Shown: positions 13,178-22,241 of the stretch, piece after piece
Position numbering within the stretch: position 1 is the first letter of the stretch
Layout of the letters: each line of letters begins with the position of its first letter
Assembly (NCBI RefSeq): GCF_031877795.1
Contig: NW_027436512.1
Span: forward strand, 2,373,321 to 2,437,320
Source: Strix aluco
Taxonomy: Eukaryota; Chordata; Aves; Strigiformes; Strigidae
Direction: 5' to 3'
DNA length: 64,000 nt
Program-made: the position numbers and the translations under genes
Notes under the pieces: generated by a model
The model's input: the letters and a program-made list of their open reading frames with translations, nothing else
The model's database searches: none
What the model was told of the DNA's origin: nothing

Positions 13178-13589
13178 ATTTGTACCCAAAAGTGAGGGTT
13201 TGGAGCATAAAAAGGAGTGTTTTGACCCTAAAACTGGGTGTTTGGAGCATGAAAAGGATGCTTTCATCGCAAGATTCAAAGCTTTGTGTTCTTAAAATGA
13301 AGCCTTGGGCCTTTAAAATTGGGGGTTGTACCCTATAAATGAGGATTTTTGCCCTAAAGCTCAGGGTTTGTAGCATGAGGGGGACGCTTTCAGCCCTAGA
13401 ATGAGGTCTTTGTATTCTAAAAATGAAGATTTGGTCCCTACAAATGAGTGTTTGTACCCAATAATGAGTCCTTGGGCCCTATAGATGTGGTTTGTACACT
13501 CCAAATGAGGGTTTGGAGCATAAAAAGGAGGGTTTGTTCCCAGAAACTGAGGGTTTGTTGCATAAACAGGAGGCTTTCAACCCTGGAAT
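13178..13589. repeat. Degenerate minisatellite, about 25-30 bp unit
   Basis: About 410 bp of imperfect units built on ccctaaaaatgagg, then gtttgKagcataaaaagg. The phrase gagggtttggagcataaaaa recurs at about 13,194 and 13,507, and variants fill the interval. Both ends are abrupt: an LTR lies on each side. No long open frame and no resemblance to a coding repeat. Confidence 0.75.
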
Positions 13590-13995
13590 TGTAGCGGCTG
13601 AAATAACAAGTCAGAGTGTTCTCTTTTTTTTTCTGCAGGGCATGGGCCGTTTATTTTTCCAACAGTACATACTTATGCTCTCGCCAAAGCTCTTACTTCA
13701 TAATTAGCAAATCAGCAATCAGACAGCTATCAACCTTTTCTCCTACCAGCATCAGACCACTCTAACACGCGCTGTGCAGACCAATCACCCTCTCGTTCAC
13801 GCGCTGTTCACGCGGCGGTAACTTCTCACAGTCCAGTACTTTGCCACAGCTCAGTGTTGCAGCTGGCCGTTGTTTTTCCCTGCCACCTTGGCACAACTCG
13901 GCAGTTTCTGATCTTTCTCCCAAGGCCTGTTTCTCATCAAAGCCTAGCTGTTGATTCAGAGGCTGTGCAGGGCTGACAGGCCGATGCCTCCAACA
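13590..13995 (-). repeat. ERV-1 3' LTR
   Basis: A 406-bp LTR with TG...CA ends on the minus strand. U3 contains caaggtggcagggaaaaaca and the gcgcgtgaacagcgcgtg words shared with 27,690-28,093 and with the LTR at 56,558-56,960. The region next to its lower end differs from the 5' LTR, with a T-rich insert at 13,622-13,640. A polypurine tract lies directly upstream in viral orientation. Confidence 0.82.
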
Positions 13996-14017
13996 TCTCC
14001 CCCTTCTTTGTTTTACA
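13996..14017 (-). other. ERV-1 polypurine tract
   Basis: The minus strand reads aaaacaaagaagggggaga immediately before the 3' LTR. This is the standard plus-strand DNA priming site of retroviruses. Confidence 0.85.
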
Positions 14018-14135
14018 GCTGCACCTGCAAAGCTTTATCAATTAAGGTTTAGACAAAGTTCAAAAAACACAGTATACATAGACAAAGTTCAGAAAGCACA
14101 ATATACATAAAATAATTACAACATAAAGAAGATAA
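14018..14135 (-). repeat. Provirus 3' tail with 29-bp tandem duplication
   Basis: Between the VLDLR-derived segment and the polypurine tract the minus strand carries two copies of a roughly 29-bp unit ending in gaactttgtcta (around 14,050-14,110). The first half is in frame with the VLDLR-derived open frame and supplies its hydrophobic tail. Confidence 0.6.
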
Positions 14136-14534
14136 CTCCTTGAGGGGCTCATCACTCCAGTCCTTGCAGTCTCTCTGCTGGTTACACACTTTATTGACAT
14201 CTATACATTCTCCACTTCTGCACTTAAATTTGCCAGGTCCAGAGCACTGAATAGCACTGTTACAAGTTGCTTCATCAGAGCCATCCAGACAGTCTCTCAC
14301 ACCATTACACTGCCTACTCCCATGGATGCAGTTCCCATCTTCACATCTGAACTGGTCTGGTCTACAAATCCGAGAAGGGCAGTTGACTTCATCACTTCCA
14401 TCCTTGCAGTCAGGATCTCCATCACAGCACCACTTTTTGTGGATGCATTCACCTGAGCTGCATTGCATCTCCATCACACTGCCATCTGTTAGGCACACAC
14501 TGACCACTGATGCACACAAAGTCAGATTCAGCAC
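14049..14534 (-). CDS. VLDLR: VLDLR-derived ligand-binding repeats inside ERV-1
   Basis: A 161-codon open frame whose residues about 22-133 are LDL-receptor class A (LA) repeats. Residues 23-52 are a repeat lacking its first cysteine, with CKDGSDE calcium-binding residues. Residues 57-91 are a complete six-cysteine repeat with CLDGSDE. Residues 97-133 are a repeat ending at SDEPLKE, before its last cysteine. Repeat order and linker wording match repeats 6-8 of the very-low-density lipoprotein receptor rather than LDLR. In the host gene these repeats are on separate exons; here they are joined without introns, so the piece came through RNA. The segment is in sense with ERV-1, after pol and about 120 bp before the polypurine tract, where env should be. 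Residues 1-20 ([14 protein letters not shown]...) are hydrophobic and signal-like but arise from an out-of-frame reading of upstream VLDLR sequence. Residues 134-161 form a hydrophobic tail. Expression is not shown. It may be only a decayed passenger. Confidence 0.82.
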   Translation of the reverse strand: MLNLTLCASVVSVCLTDGSVMEMQCSSGECIHKKWCCDGDPDCKDGSDEVNCPSRICRPDQFRCEDGNCIHGSRQCNGVRDCLDGSDEATCNSAIQCSGPGKFKCRSGECIDVNKVCNQQRDCKDWSDEPLKELSSLCCNYFMYIVLSELCLCILCFLNFV

Positions 14535-14572
14535 ACGTCTTCTTCACACAAGCACTCTCATCACTGCCATAA
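14470..14572 (-). pseudogene. VLDLR: Upstream VLDLR piece, frame-shifted from the main segment
   Basis: In a different minus-strand frame this stretch encodes the end of VLDLR repeat 2 (GSDES), the linker CVKKTC, and the first part of repeat 3 (CAESDFVC, then [13 protein letters not shown]). It then joins repeat 6 near 14,466-14,471, where both partners can share a short word (GAGAT). Repeats 4-5 and parts of 3 and 6 are missing, and the joint is out of frame. This looks like a reverse-transcriptase jump at microhomology. On its far side a pyrimidine-rich stretch ending in AG (about 14,590-14,605) precedes it. Confidence 0.72.
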
Positions 14573-15178
14573 AGCATATGACTAAGTGCTACAAAATAAG
14601 GAAAATACAGAATAGCACACTTACTTAATGGGGTACTAACATTCAGATCCGCAATTGCTGGGGAACCCTGGATGCAGCGAGAATTTAGAGTGCCCTTCCT
14701 CGCAAACCGGAAATCCTACGCGATGCGTCCATCCGTAGGTGAGGCATCCAACATCGCTGCAAGCAGGTCCAGCCTCATATATCTAAATCAGCAGGCCAAA
14801 ATAACTGGCAACTTTCTTTGAGCGGAAACATCTGCTCTCATCCTCCTGTTGGGTTCCACCCAGAGCCTGGCCACCACTCAAGGGGGAAAACCAAGGGAGT
14901 TTCTAATAAGGTTAAACACTTGGGTTCTTCATACTGCTAAACAAAGAAAGTTGAATACACACATTCTTATAGCATTTCATCCTTATTAATAACTGCATTT
15001 TGTCTAAGCTACATCTTTCACTAGTGACTAGTAAGCCTATATATGTCATCAAGGAGTTGCAATTTCTGTCAGCATTTTCGCTTAAAAGTGTTGGCAACCG
15101 CAGTGTGATTAAGGACTGAGATAGTGTATTTGGTCCTATTGCAGCAGCAAGCATTACCCATCCATTCTGCTTAAATGA
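14573..15178 (-). other. Unidentified 0.6 kb between pol and the VLDLR piece
   Basis: This is where env should be, but I see no CX6CC motif, no transmembrane anchor and no surface-protein signature. An 80-codon open frame (14,912-15,154, minus) with five cysteines is unrecognised. It could be a second captured host fragment, env decay or leader sequence. Confidence 0.4.
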
Positions 15179-16226
15179 TCAGTCGAAGAGACCGCAAACT
15201 GTCGGCACAGGGGCACCCACAGCACCCACAGCCGGCTCCTGAGTGTCCACCAAAAGCTGCCTCTCACGCCTCAGGTATGGTCGCACACACCTTGCCGGTA
15301 ACCACCGGGGACCGTGACCTGTGGAGACACAAGCATAACCTCTTCCCCAGGTTATTAAAGGATCTGGTCCTGCCCAGTTACCACTTTCCAGGTTTTTTGC
15401 TGACACTTGAGCCTTGCCCTGGACTTCTTGTTGATCTGGTATCTGCAATGAGAAGTGATGCAACATTGATGGCACCTGTGAGACAGGGGAAATGTTTAAA
15501 AAGTTCATGGCATATAATGCCTTATTTAGCCTTTCGTGAGGTGTAGATTGATACCCTCCATCTCCCCCTTTTTGTTGTTGCAATAGATGCTTTAGCGTGC
15601 CATGCGTACGCTCCACAATGGCCTGTCCGGTCGGTGAGTGGGGAATGCCGGGCAGATGCTTGACTCCCCACTGTATGGCAGGATGCAGACACTGCTCCAG
15701 AAAAGGTATCAACACACACAGGTACATATTTTAACGATCCAAATGCAGCGAAGTGAGTGACGTCAGATTGCCATAATTCTGAGGAGGTGAGTCCCCGAGG
15801 GTTGACACCACTAGCTGTTGAAGAGAGGGAGTCCTCTGGTATTCAGGGCAAGTGGCAATGATGTCTTTAGCCTGACGCCTTGATAAAGAAAACTGGTTTT
15901 GTATTGCCCTGGCGTTTTGGTGGAAAAATGCATGTGAAAGCTGAGCTTGCTCAAAGACATTTGTATTAGCCACTGTAACATGTGTGTAGTAACCGGAACA
16001 ATGATACACACAGGTTCCTGACCAGCACTGCCTACCTTTCATGATCAGTTTGGCAAACATTTCTGGACGAGTAGTGACCATCTTGTGCATTTGGTGTGAC
16101 AAAAAAAAAAAAAATCCATTCAACAATAACAAGAGGGTCACTAAGTGTTTCATCCCACTGAAACAGCAGAGCATAGGGCTGCCCTGGAGGGTTAAATAAT
16201 ACCAGTTGATACAGATGGCCTAGCAC
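15179..16226 (-). pseudogene. pol: ERV-1 pol: RT connection and integrase remnants
   Basis: In viral order this contains an RT-connection piece (WDETLSDPL), an abrupt passage to the integrase zinc domain (HAFFH...IIATCP), the start of the catalytic core ([12 protein letters not shown]), then a jump to the end of the core ([14 protein letters not shown], with the catalytic Glu) and the C-terminal domain (LITWGRGYACVST...PARCV). RNase H and the middle of the integrase core, including the second catalytic Asp, are missing. Several frame changes occur. A 13-base A run lies at about 16,101. The element cannot make active integrase. Confidence 0.75.
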
Positions 16227-16464
16227 ACATCACGATGCTTGTCTTTCTGACATGGCGTTAGCTACATGGTGGAGATCTTGTTTTTCTTTCTCTGTAAGTA
16301 CTCTGGGTGATGTCAGTGAAGGATCTCCTCGCAAAATATAAATCATTTAAAGTCTTAACATCAGTTTTAAGTTCAACCTGTTGCGGGACAATGGTCTGTT
16401 CACAAATTCTCCACCCCAGGTACTGCCACGGTGATGACCTCTGTACCTTTTCAGGTGCTATTTG

Positions 16465-17218
16465 TCACCCCATTTGAGATACTGAGTCTTTGGGTAAAGC
16501 AAGAGCCTTTTCCATGATCTCCTGTGTTTCTGCTGCTATAAGGATGTCATCCATATAATGATAGATAACAGCCTGGGGGACCTGCATTCTAACAGGGCTC
16601 AAAGCCTTTGCAACAAACCACTGACACATCATGGGGCTGTTTTTCATGCCTTGTGGCAAAACAACCCAGTGGTACCGTCTTGCAGGTTCACTGACATTAA
16701 TACTGGGAACAGAAAGGGCAAATTTAGGTGCATCATCTGGGTGCAAGGGAATAGTAAAAAACCAATATTTTAAATCAATTATTACAAGATGCCAGTTTCA
16801 GGGAATCATTGTTGGGGAGGGCATTCCTGGCTGTAACGTACCCATATCCTCCATGGCATCATTAATGTGTTGGAGATCATGTAAAAGTCACCAATTACCA
16901 CTTTTCTTAAAAATAACAAACACCGGGGAGTTCCAAGGACTGGTGGTAGGTACGAGATGTCCTGCACTTAATTGTTCCTGAATTAAATCATTAAGGTGGC
17001 ACAACTGTTCCATTGGTGAGGGCCACTGACCCACCCACACAGGTGATTCTGTTTTCCAGGTTAGTCTCAGGGTGGGTTTAGGGGTGGGCTGTGCTGCAGT
17101 GGCCCTTAAGACAAATTTGATCCAATTTGAGTTCCCCATCGAGCCATACAGTCACGACCCCATGATGTAAGAGGGGTTTCCAATATAAATGGACAAATAG
17201 TTGCTACCCCGTTTTCTG
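16465..17218 (-). pseudogene. pol: ERV-1 reverse transcriptase and end of protease
   Basis: The protease tail and RT start (17,139-16,888) run to SGNW and then a TGA. RT continues in pieces with LPQGMKNSP and the catalytic YMDD box (YHYMDDILIAAE) near 16,555. Polypeptide order and wording parallel ERV-A RT, so the two are sister lineages. Stops and frame changes interrupt it. The upstream end is cut by the ERV-A insertion. Confidence 0.8.
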
Positions 17219-17224
17219 GGCCCC

Positions 17225-17558
17225 TGTCGCAGTAGAGATGGACATGACAAACATCAGATTGTGCGAAATGACCAAAATGGCTACAAAAGCCCCTTTATTG
17301 TTCTAACAAGCCTTTTTATAACCTTCTTCAAAGTAGGTGTTCATACAGGATTGGTTTACTTTAGTAACTAACAGTTCACGATTGGGTGATAGTTTCTCAG
17401 CTTAGTCATCAGGACAGTTCCTCTTATCTTAGTTCTCTAATCTTGTTTCCGTGGCACTTCTCGGGACTTTCTGGCCTCTCATGGATACACTGGAATCTCG
17501 TCAAGGTTAAATTCTTCTTCAGTTAGACTAGAGGCAGACCCGCTGCCTCCCCCCGACA
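17225..17558 (-). repeat. ERV-A 3' LTR
   Basis: A 334-bp LTR, minus-strand start TGTCGGGGGGAGGC, end TACTGCGACA. Contains AATAAA on the minus strand near 17,295. Pairs with 24,144-24,476. Confidence 0.92.
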
Positions 17559-18811
17559 ATTCCCCCTTTTTGTATTTGTGCTAGAAATATTGCGAGAGCA
17601 GACTTCTGCAGGGCCCTTTGCAGAAGACTGACAAGACAGGGCAACATTAAAAGCACGGTCACAATTATCAAGGTCACTACCCCCACAGTTTTGACCAGAG
17701 ATATCAACCATCCAGAAAGTCCCCAACCTTTAAACACCCTTGTTAACCAATCTAATCCACCCTCTTCTGTTAAACGCTTGACACCATCCTTTAGCTGCTG
17801 TATGCTTTTGAAAATAGATTCTGAGTGGTCAGACAAATTCATGCAACACATTCCATCAAAATCTTCACATCCATGTCCTTGCGCTAGAAGCAAAAAGTCA
17901 ATAGCAGCTCTATTCTGTAACGTAGCATGTCTAACACTATCAACATCAGTTAAAAGGCCACTTAAAGCTAAAGAGGTAGCATTAGTCTGTTTGCTAAGCC
18001 AGCATCCCAACTTATTTAAAGTTCTTAGGGCATTTGCAACGCCAACTCCTGGTGCCAATATGGAGGCTGTTATGATCTGGCCTGGATTCCAGAATTCAAT
18101 GTTATCTTGACAAGAACTGCTAAACTGATGAACAGTCCTTTGGACTCGCTTATGTTTTCGAGTCATATTCAGAATCATTGACACATTTGATGTTAATAAC
18201 GTGAGGCGTCCGAGGCTACACGGGCCTCCATTCAGTTTAGATGGAACGCCTCCCCAGGCACGATCTCCACAGATTAAAAACACACCAGGAGGTAGTAGAA
18301 GAGGAACATCAGAAGACCGTGAGATGTTAGTCGAGGTATAATTGCACCAAGCGGTTGAGTTATGATAAGCAGCATTAGTTGCATTCACATTTTGCCCTCT
18401 CCGTGCGGAAGTATTATAAGAGTAATTAAAAAACACACAAGCATCCATTACGACAGAGCCTAGCAACTCTAGTTCTTGGGGTTCTTGCGTAACCTGTGGA
18501 AGGTGACTATATACACCATCCCAATTATCTATACAATTTTTTGGAGAGTTGCAAAGAGAGAAAGGCTGAAGGGTTTGTGGGATTGGCCATGTGTCTACTG
18601 GCAATCCCACCAAACAGGTGGAGAATGGATTTTCCGGGTTCGCAGTAGAGAGGCACAAGGCTTCTTGATGTGTCATGTTTGCCAAAGTTACCCAGACATT
18701 CTGCTTGGGTTGTGGAACTACCCATCCTTCACCCTGATGCAGGTTCCAGCACAGGCCGAACACACCGAGCAGGAACCCAGCGAGGGCCGGCATCTGTAGA
18801 GACACAAGCAT
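17528..18811 (-). CDS. env: ERV-A envelope glycoprotein, uninterrupted frame
   Basis: A 427-codon open frame, shorter than most alpharetroviral envelopes. Residues 1-30 are a hydrophobic signal peptide. A surface region with several N-X-S/T sites follows. A basic stretch (RKHKRVQR) near residue 230 could be the surface/transmembrane cleavage region. The transmembrane subunit has the CX6CC motif (CEDFDGMCC), which defines covalently linked gamma-type envelopes, followed by a membrane span of about 22 residues (VVTLIIVTVLLMLPCLV) and a short tail. The start overlaps the integrase frame by 83 bp, and the stop lies just inside the 3' LTR. It is the only ERV-A gene without an internal stop. No claim is made that the protein is made or functional. 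Confidence 0.85.
   Translation of the reverse strand: MLVSLQMPALAGFLLGVFGLCWNLHQGEGWVVPQPKQNVWVTLANMTHQEALCLSTANPENPFSTCLVGLPVDTWPIPQTLQPFSLCNSPKNCIDNWDGVYSHLPQVTQEPQELELLGSVVMDACVFFNYSYNTSARRGQNVNATNAAYHNSTAWCNYTSTNISRSSDVPLLLPPGVFLICGDRAWGGVPSKLNGGPCSLGRLTLLTSNVSMILNMTRKHKRVQRTVHQFSSSCQDNIEFWNPGQIITASILAPGVGVANALRTLNKLGCWLSKQTNATSLALSGLLTDVDSVRHATLQNRAAIDFLLLAQGHGCEDFDGMCCMNLSDHSESIFKSIQQLKDGVKRLTEEGGLDWLTRVFKGWGLSGWLISLVKTVGVVTLIIVTVLLMLPCLVSLLQRALQKSALAIFLAQIQKGGIVGGRQRVCL
17559..17574 (-). other. ERV-A polypurine tract
   Basis: The minus strand reads acaaaaagggggaat directly before the 3' LTR. Confidence 0.85.
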
Positions 18812-19889
18812 AACCCCTGCCCCAGGTTAATAGCTCACATGGTCCACTCCACTGGCCAGTAATTAGATCTCTGACATGCACTTTGACGCCCTTTTGCAAG
18901 TCCTGTTTTGAAAAAAGAGAGGAAAAATGTTGGAAAAGAGGAGGTAGAGAAGAATTATCCCCATAATGGAGAAAGTTAAGAACATAAACTGCTTTATCCA
19001 AACATGCCTGTGGTGGTTCCCCAATCATTCCCCCTTTTTGTTTTTGAAGCTGCCGCTTCAGTGTGCCATGTGCACGCTCAACAATTGCTTGTCCTGTTGG
19101 GGAATGGGGGATTCCTGTAACATGAGTAACACCCCACAAATTAAAAAATGTTTGAACTTTCTGTGAAACATATGCTGGGCCATTGTCCGTTTTAAATTGG
19201 CGTGGCACCCCAAGCATAGAAAAAGCCTTTTGGAAATGTCGAATTACATCTTTTCCTGTTTCTCCATTATGTGCTGTTGCTACTAAGGCATGAGAATAAG
19301 TATCAATAGAAACATGAACATATTTCTGTCGGCCAAATTCATCTATATGAGTAACATCAGTTTGCCAAATCTGTAAAGCCTGCATACCTCTGGGGTTAGT
19401 ACCAAAATACACTGGTGTGTGAGTTCCTTGGCAATCAGGGCAGGCAGCTACAATGGACCGAGCTTCAGTATGAGACAAGCCGAACTGCCATCGTAAAGCT
19501 CGATATCCTTGGTGAAAAAATTGATGTGATAATACAGCTTGTTGCTTTATGTTAGGAACAGTACTCAGAGTCATAGCAGAAACAAGAGCATCCGCTCTGG
19601 CATTACCTTCTGTATAAAATCCTGGTAAAGTGGTATGACTACGGACGTGCATGATAAAATAAGGTTCTGTCCGTAGTTGAATACTTTTCCAGAGTTCTAA
19701 AAGTACATCAAATAATAATTGATTGTCTGACATGGTCAAAACCACTTTGTCTAGTCAAGAAACTAAGTTAGCTACATACGCTGAGTCAGTTACAATATTT
19801 ACAGGAGTGGAGAAAATAGAAAAAACAACAGCCATTGCACGCAGCTCTACTACTTGTGGAGAGCCATTTTGATATACTACTTTGTTGTT
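18729..19889 (-). pseudogene. pol: ERV-A RNase H end and integrase
   Basis: Below the break at 19,890 the RNase H frame continues to another TGA near 19,758, then a 338-codon frame runs 19,745-18,729. It holds the RNase H end (EGNARADAL), the HHCC zinc finger (HQFFH ... ACPDC), the catalytic core with the first Asp (WQTDVTHIDEFG), second Asp (FKTDNGPAY) and Glu (GQAIVERAHGTLK), and the C-terminal domain ending ARCVRPVLEP. All three DDE residues are present, so the integrase part is well preserved, but it is cut off from RT by stops. Confidence 0.88.
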
Positions 19890-21389
19890 CTAGTTGTTGT
19901 TTTCATACCATACTACTGCTGCTTTACCTGTTTTTCCTGAGCCATCTGTAAAAACAGTAAGGCCGTTCACTGGTTCTGGGTGGTTTAAATTTTTCTGACC
20001 AAATGGTACTTCTCGAGCAAATTTCAGCAGCGGCTGTGATGGCAGGTGATATGATATCTGTCCCTGAAAGCCTGCCATGGCTGCTTGCAGCTCATAATTA
20101 TTTGCCAGACACCATTCAAAATACCAATTTTGAACAGGTAAAACAATCGTAGCTGGGTCACGCCCTGTTAGTTCTGTACATCGTTTTCTGGCTTTTATGA
20201 TTACATCAGCAATAAGCTCAAACAGTCCAGGAGCAGTTTTTCGTGGTCGGAATGACAGAAACATCCATTCCAAACTATGTAACGGGTCATCCCACTCAGG
20301 ATTCCACTGCACTAAAGCACCAAATGGCACAGTTCTGTCAATTAGTACAAAGAGTTGTACCAATTGAGACAGATCTATTCGAGAAACAAATTTCTCGTGT
20401 ATAGATCGTTCCACCATGTGAATTACATTTGATGCTTCCTCAGTTAATATTCTGGGTTCTGTTGGATCATTGGAATTTTTTAATAATTCCAATAAAGGTT
20501 GCAGTTGTGAATTGGTCAGTCCGAGATAGGGCCTAATCCAATTCAGGGATCCCATTAATTTCTGTACATCATTAAGGGTTGTAACTTCAAGGTTAAGTTT
20601 CACAGGTTGAGGGATTACCCGCTTACCTGTAACTGTCATTCCTAGATATTTCCAGGGTTCTACTTTCTGCACCTTTTCAGGGGCAATGACTAATTCATAT
20701 TGTTGTAACGAATCTCTGGTTAAATTCTCCATGTCATTCAACTGCTCCTTGCTGTGTGATGCTAACAGGATGTCATCCATGTAATGGTAACAATAACTGG
20801 TAGGGAATCTTTCCCTTACAGGTGACAAAGCTTGTGCCACAAACCATTGACAAATTGTTGGTGAATTTTTCATGCCCTGTGGCAGAACTCTCCATTGATA
20901 TCTTTTTGCGGGTTCTGCATGATTGACAGAAGGCACAGAGAATGCAAATTTTTCTCTGTCTTGAGAGGCTAATGGTATTGTAAAAAAACAGTCCTTAAGG
21001 TCCATGACAATGATTTCCCAATCTTGAGGGATCATGGCAGGTGAAGGCATGCCTGGTTGCAGAGCCCCCATCGTAGCCATGACAGCACTGGCTTGCCGCA
21101 GGTCATGTAAAAATCACCATTTTCCTGATTTCTTTTTTATTACAAACACTGGAGTGTTCCATGGGCTCTGAGAGGGTTCAATGTGTCCAGCAGCTAGCTG
21201 TTCTGCCACCAATTCTTGCAGGGCTTTTAATTTCTCAGTTGGCAGGGGCCACTGATCCACCCACACAGGGTTATTCGTTAACCAAGTTAAAACAAGCGTG
21301 GGCTGTCTGACACCCTGCAGCACAGTGGCCCCCGTTAAAAATCCATGGTAATTTTCACCCCCCATTGTGACAAGCAATCCCTTCCCCAT
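19890..21389 (-). pseudogene. pol: ERV-A reverse transcriptase and RNase H start
   Basis: One frame interrupted by a TGA at about 21,111-21,113, directly after SGKW in the RT fingers. It then runs 396 codons through LPQGMKNSPTICQWF, the YMDD active site (YHYMDDILLA), thumb and connection, to the RNase H start with its first Asp (VFTDGSGKTG), ending at a TAG near 19,890. Frame and order are otherwise normal for an alpha/beta-like RT. Confidence 0.9.
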
Positions 21390-22241
21390 AAATTGAGGGG
21401 AGCTGCCGTCACATATGGTTTGACGACTGCTTGTTGGCCCTCAGGATTGGTAATCAGAACTGCTGTGGCTGCCGTCCTTGCTCGTGCGGATCCTCCCAGC
21501 CCCACTACCCCTGTGTCCGCATCCTCTGTTGGCCAGGTGGATGGCCACAGATAATCAGCAAATAATAGTCACATCGGCTCCGGTGTCCAGGAGCCCCGCA
21601 AGCCTTACTGTGGTCGGCGATTGTCCGTGATCCGACAGCGTGCACGTCATACGTGGTCGGGATGATGAAACAGTCTGAGACCAGCAAACTTGAGGGGGTC
21701 CCGTAGAGCCGAAGCCTCCATCGCATCGCAGTCGCTGTTCTGCTTTTGAAACACAACTCGGAAAAAGAATAAGTTGAGCAATGCGAGTACCTTTTGGGAT
21801 TGTTACTGGTGGGTAAGGGGTTGAAACCAGTGCGCAAATTTGACCTGTAAAATCAGCATCAATAACTCCTACATGCACAATCAGTCCATTTAACGTGCTA
21901 CTTGATCTTCCTAGTAGCAATGCACTCAGTCCTCGTCCTATAGGACCCCTCGCATCAAGAGGGACCTTAACAATGTCTTTGGTGACTATAGTTACTGTGT
22001 CGGCGGTGGATACATCCAACCCTGCTGAGCCAGTTGTTGCGGCTGATAGCTGCTCGCAGAGGGGAGTTGGCCGGCTGTCGGGAGGGGATTTGTTGTCCTC
22101 GCGCGCCCTTTCGTGCTCTTTTTGTGGTTTCCCTGTAGTGGCTGCCCGTTAACATGAAATTTGGAACGACATTGTTTTGCAAAATGTCCCAGTTTTCCGC
22201 ATTTGTTGCGATTAGTTCCCGGTAGGATGTTCACCAGTTGT
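21390..22241 (-). pseudogene. pro: ERV-A nucleocapsid end, dUTPase and protease
   Basis: Gag ends at 22,242. A shifted frame then gives a second zinc knuckle (CGKLGHFAKQC) whose first cysteine position is Arg. Next comes a dUTPase (22,019 downward) with motif 2 (GRSS), motif 3 (GVIDADFTGQI) and the glycine-rich motif 5 (GGFGSTG, preceded by RCD). It is followed by the retropepsin active site DTGAD near 21,570. A TGA six residues after that motif and further frame changes break protease. dUTPase limits uracil incorporation. Its place inside pro is as in betaretroviruses. Confidence 0.8.

Noticed and set aside
17691..18110. A 139-codon plus-strand open frame
   Set aside because: Antisense shadow of the intact ERV-A env.
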